A DNA stretch of 12,906 bases, from positions 1-12,906 of the forward strand of contig JAKDIS010000076.1 in NCBI GenBank assembly GCA_030450335.1, given 5' to 3'. The DNA comes from Corynebacterium sp. Its GTDB lineage: Bacteria > Actinomycetota > Actinomycetes > Mycobacteriales > Mycobacteriaceae. Below, piece after piece: positions 12,213-12,906 of this stretch. How positions within the stretch are numbered: the stretch's first letter is position 1; each line of letters begins with the position of its first letter. The notes below the pieces were generated by a model, which was given only the letters and a program-made list of their open reading frames with translations, did no database searches and was not told the DNA's origin. Made by a program: the position numbers and the translations under genes.

Positions 12213-12906
12213 GTGACCACCACCGACCTCACCACCTTCGACCCCGCGATCCGTTCCACCGGCCACCTGCTGCGCGACCGCGTGGCCGCGACGCCCGAGC
12301 GTCGCGCCTTCTCATTCCCCGACCCCGCCAATCCTGATACGACCGACCCAGACAAGTGGGTGACCCTGACCTGGGGCGAGGTCGGCCGACAGGCGGTCGA
12401 GGTGGCCGCCGGACTGATCTCCCTGGGCGTGCAGCCCGAGGACCGCGTCGCGATCGCCTGCACCACCCGCTACGAGTGGGCGCTCGCCGACTACGGCATC
12501 GTCTACGCCGCCGCCGCGACCGTCACCGTCTACCCCACCACCCTGGCCGACGACGTCTGCTTCATCCTCGACGACTCCGACAGCGAGATCGTCTTCGTGG
12601 AGGACGCCGCACAGCTCGCCAAACTCACGGGCCTGAGCGACCGCCTGCCGAAGATACGCACGGTGGTCCTGCTGGAGGGCGAGGTGCCCGGGAATCTGCC
12701 CGGGGAACTGTCCGGCGACGAATCCTGGGTGATCACCATGGACGACCTGCGCGCCCGCGGACGTGACCGGCTCGTCACCGATCCCGGCGAGATCGACGGG
12801 CGCATCGACTCCACCGACCTCCACAACCTCGCCACCCTGATCTACACCTCCGGGACCACCGGCCGCCCCAAGGGCGTGCTGCTGCCGCACCGGGTGCTGG
12901 TCTTCG
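12213..12906 (+). CDS. Second long-chain acyl-CoA synthetase (FadD type), 5' part only
   Basis: A partial AMP-binding enzyme of 231 codons that stays open to the window end. It starts at GTG 12213, with AAGGAG at 12200-12205 seven bases before it, only 12 bases after the first fadD gene, so the two are cotranscribed. It aligns with that gene along its whole visible length: STGHLLRDRVAATPERRAF, the matching DRVAIACTTRYEWALADY, TVTVYPTTLADDV and the phosphate loop YTSGTTGRPKGVLLPHRV. They differ most in the loop after RRAF, where both have unrelated Pro/Thr-rich inserts. It is a tandem duplicate of moderate divergence, with the same reaction expected but possibly another chain-length or branch preference. 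The C-terminal catalytic lysine lies outside the window. Confidence 0.85.
   Translation, partial: MTTTDLTTFDPAIRSTGHLLRDRVAATPERRAFSFPDPANPDTTDPDKWVTLTWGEVGRQAVEVAAGLISLGVQPEDRVAIACTTRYEWALADYGIVYAAAATVTVYPTTLADDVCFILDDSDSEIVFVEDAAQLAKLTGLSDRLPKIRTVVLLEGEVPGNLPGELSGDESWVITMDDLRARGRDRLVTDPGEIDGRIDSTDLHNLATLIYTSGTTGRPKGVLLPHRVLVF

Noticed and set aside
1..12906. CRISPR array, tRNA/rRNA genes, insertion sequences or phage genes
   Set aside because: No regularly spaced repeats, no tRNA-like cloverleaf noticed in the short gaps, no transposase or integrase motifs, and no flanking terminal repeats seen.

Overview
The window is about two thirds G+C with strongly GC-biased third codon positions, densely coded, and reads as chromosomal DNA of an actinobacterium. 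A divergent pair of murB and a DUF2505 gene, followed by a DUF2993/LmeA-like membrane protein, together with promoters that have a recognisable -10 box, little -35 and very short or absent leaders, points to the Mycobacteriales, most likely a high-GC Corynebacterium or close relative. The species cannot be fixed from the sequence alone.

Layout. Positions 1-212 (minus strand) hold the N-terminal part of MurB, cut by the window edge. Everything else is on the plus strand. Positions 320-817 encode a small DUF2505 protein, and 892-1845 a single-pass membrane protein of the DUF2993/LmeA type, closed by a strong hairpin at 1886-1930. A 291-base control region follows, with two palindromic candidate operators and an extended -10 box. 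Then comes a tightly packed operon: atuA (2137), atuC (3867, 4-base overlap), atuF (5489), atuD (7593) and atuE (8805), with a TetR regulator (9595) directly behind. Two tandem long-chain acyl-CoA synthetase (FadD-type) genes fill 10323-12906; the second runs off the end.

How they work together. AtuA, C, F, D and E match the acyclic terpene utilisation (citronellol/geraniol) pathway described in Pseudomonas. In that scheme a 3-methyl-branched acyl-CoA is dehydrogenated by AtuD, carboxylated on the activated methyl group by the biotin enzyme AtuC/AtuF, and hydrated by AtuE. AtuA has no firmly assigned step. The adjacent FadD enzymes could supply the CoA thioester. Residue-level features agree with a 3-methyl-branched substrate: AtuD has its only visible candidate catalytic Glu at the isovaleryl-CoA dehydrogenase position, and AtuE looks like the glutaconyl-CoA hydratase (LiuC/AtuE) subgroup. 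The same chemistry serves leucine/isovalerate breakdown, so the true substrate (geranyl, isovaleryl or another branched acid) is inferred. No AtuB/AtuG dehydrogenase, HMG-CoA-type lyase, thiolase or transporter is present here.

The points most worth a second look are: the two palindromes before atuA and a third before tetR, which recall the two-site AtuR control known in Pseudomonas; the absence of a usable murB start codon although the ribosome binding site is well placed for a GTC codon; a short rare-codon patch with a TTA inside atuA; and the position of the whole terpene block between what looks like a conserved cell-envelope neighbourhood and its FadD genes.
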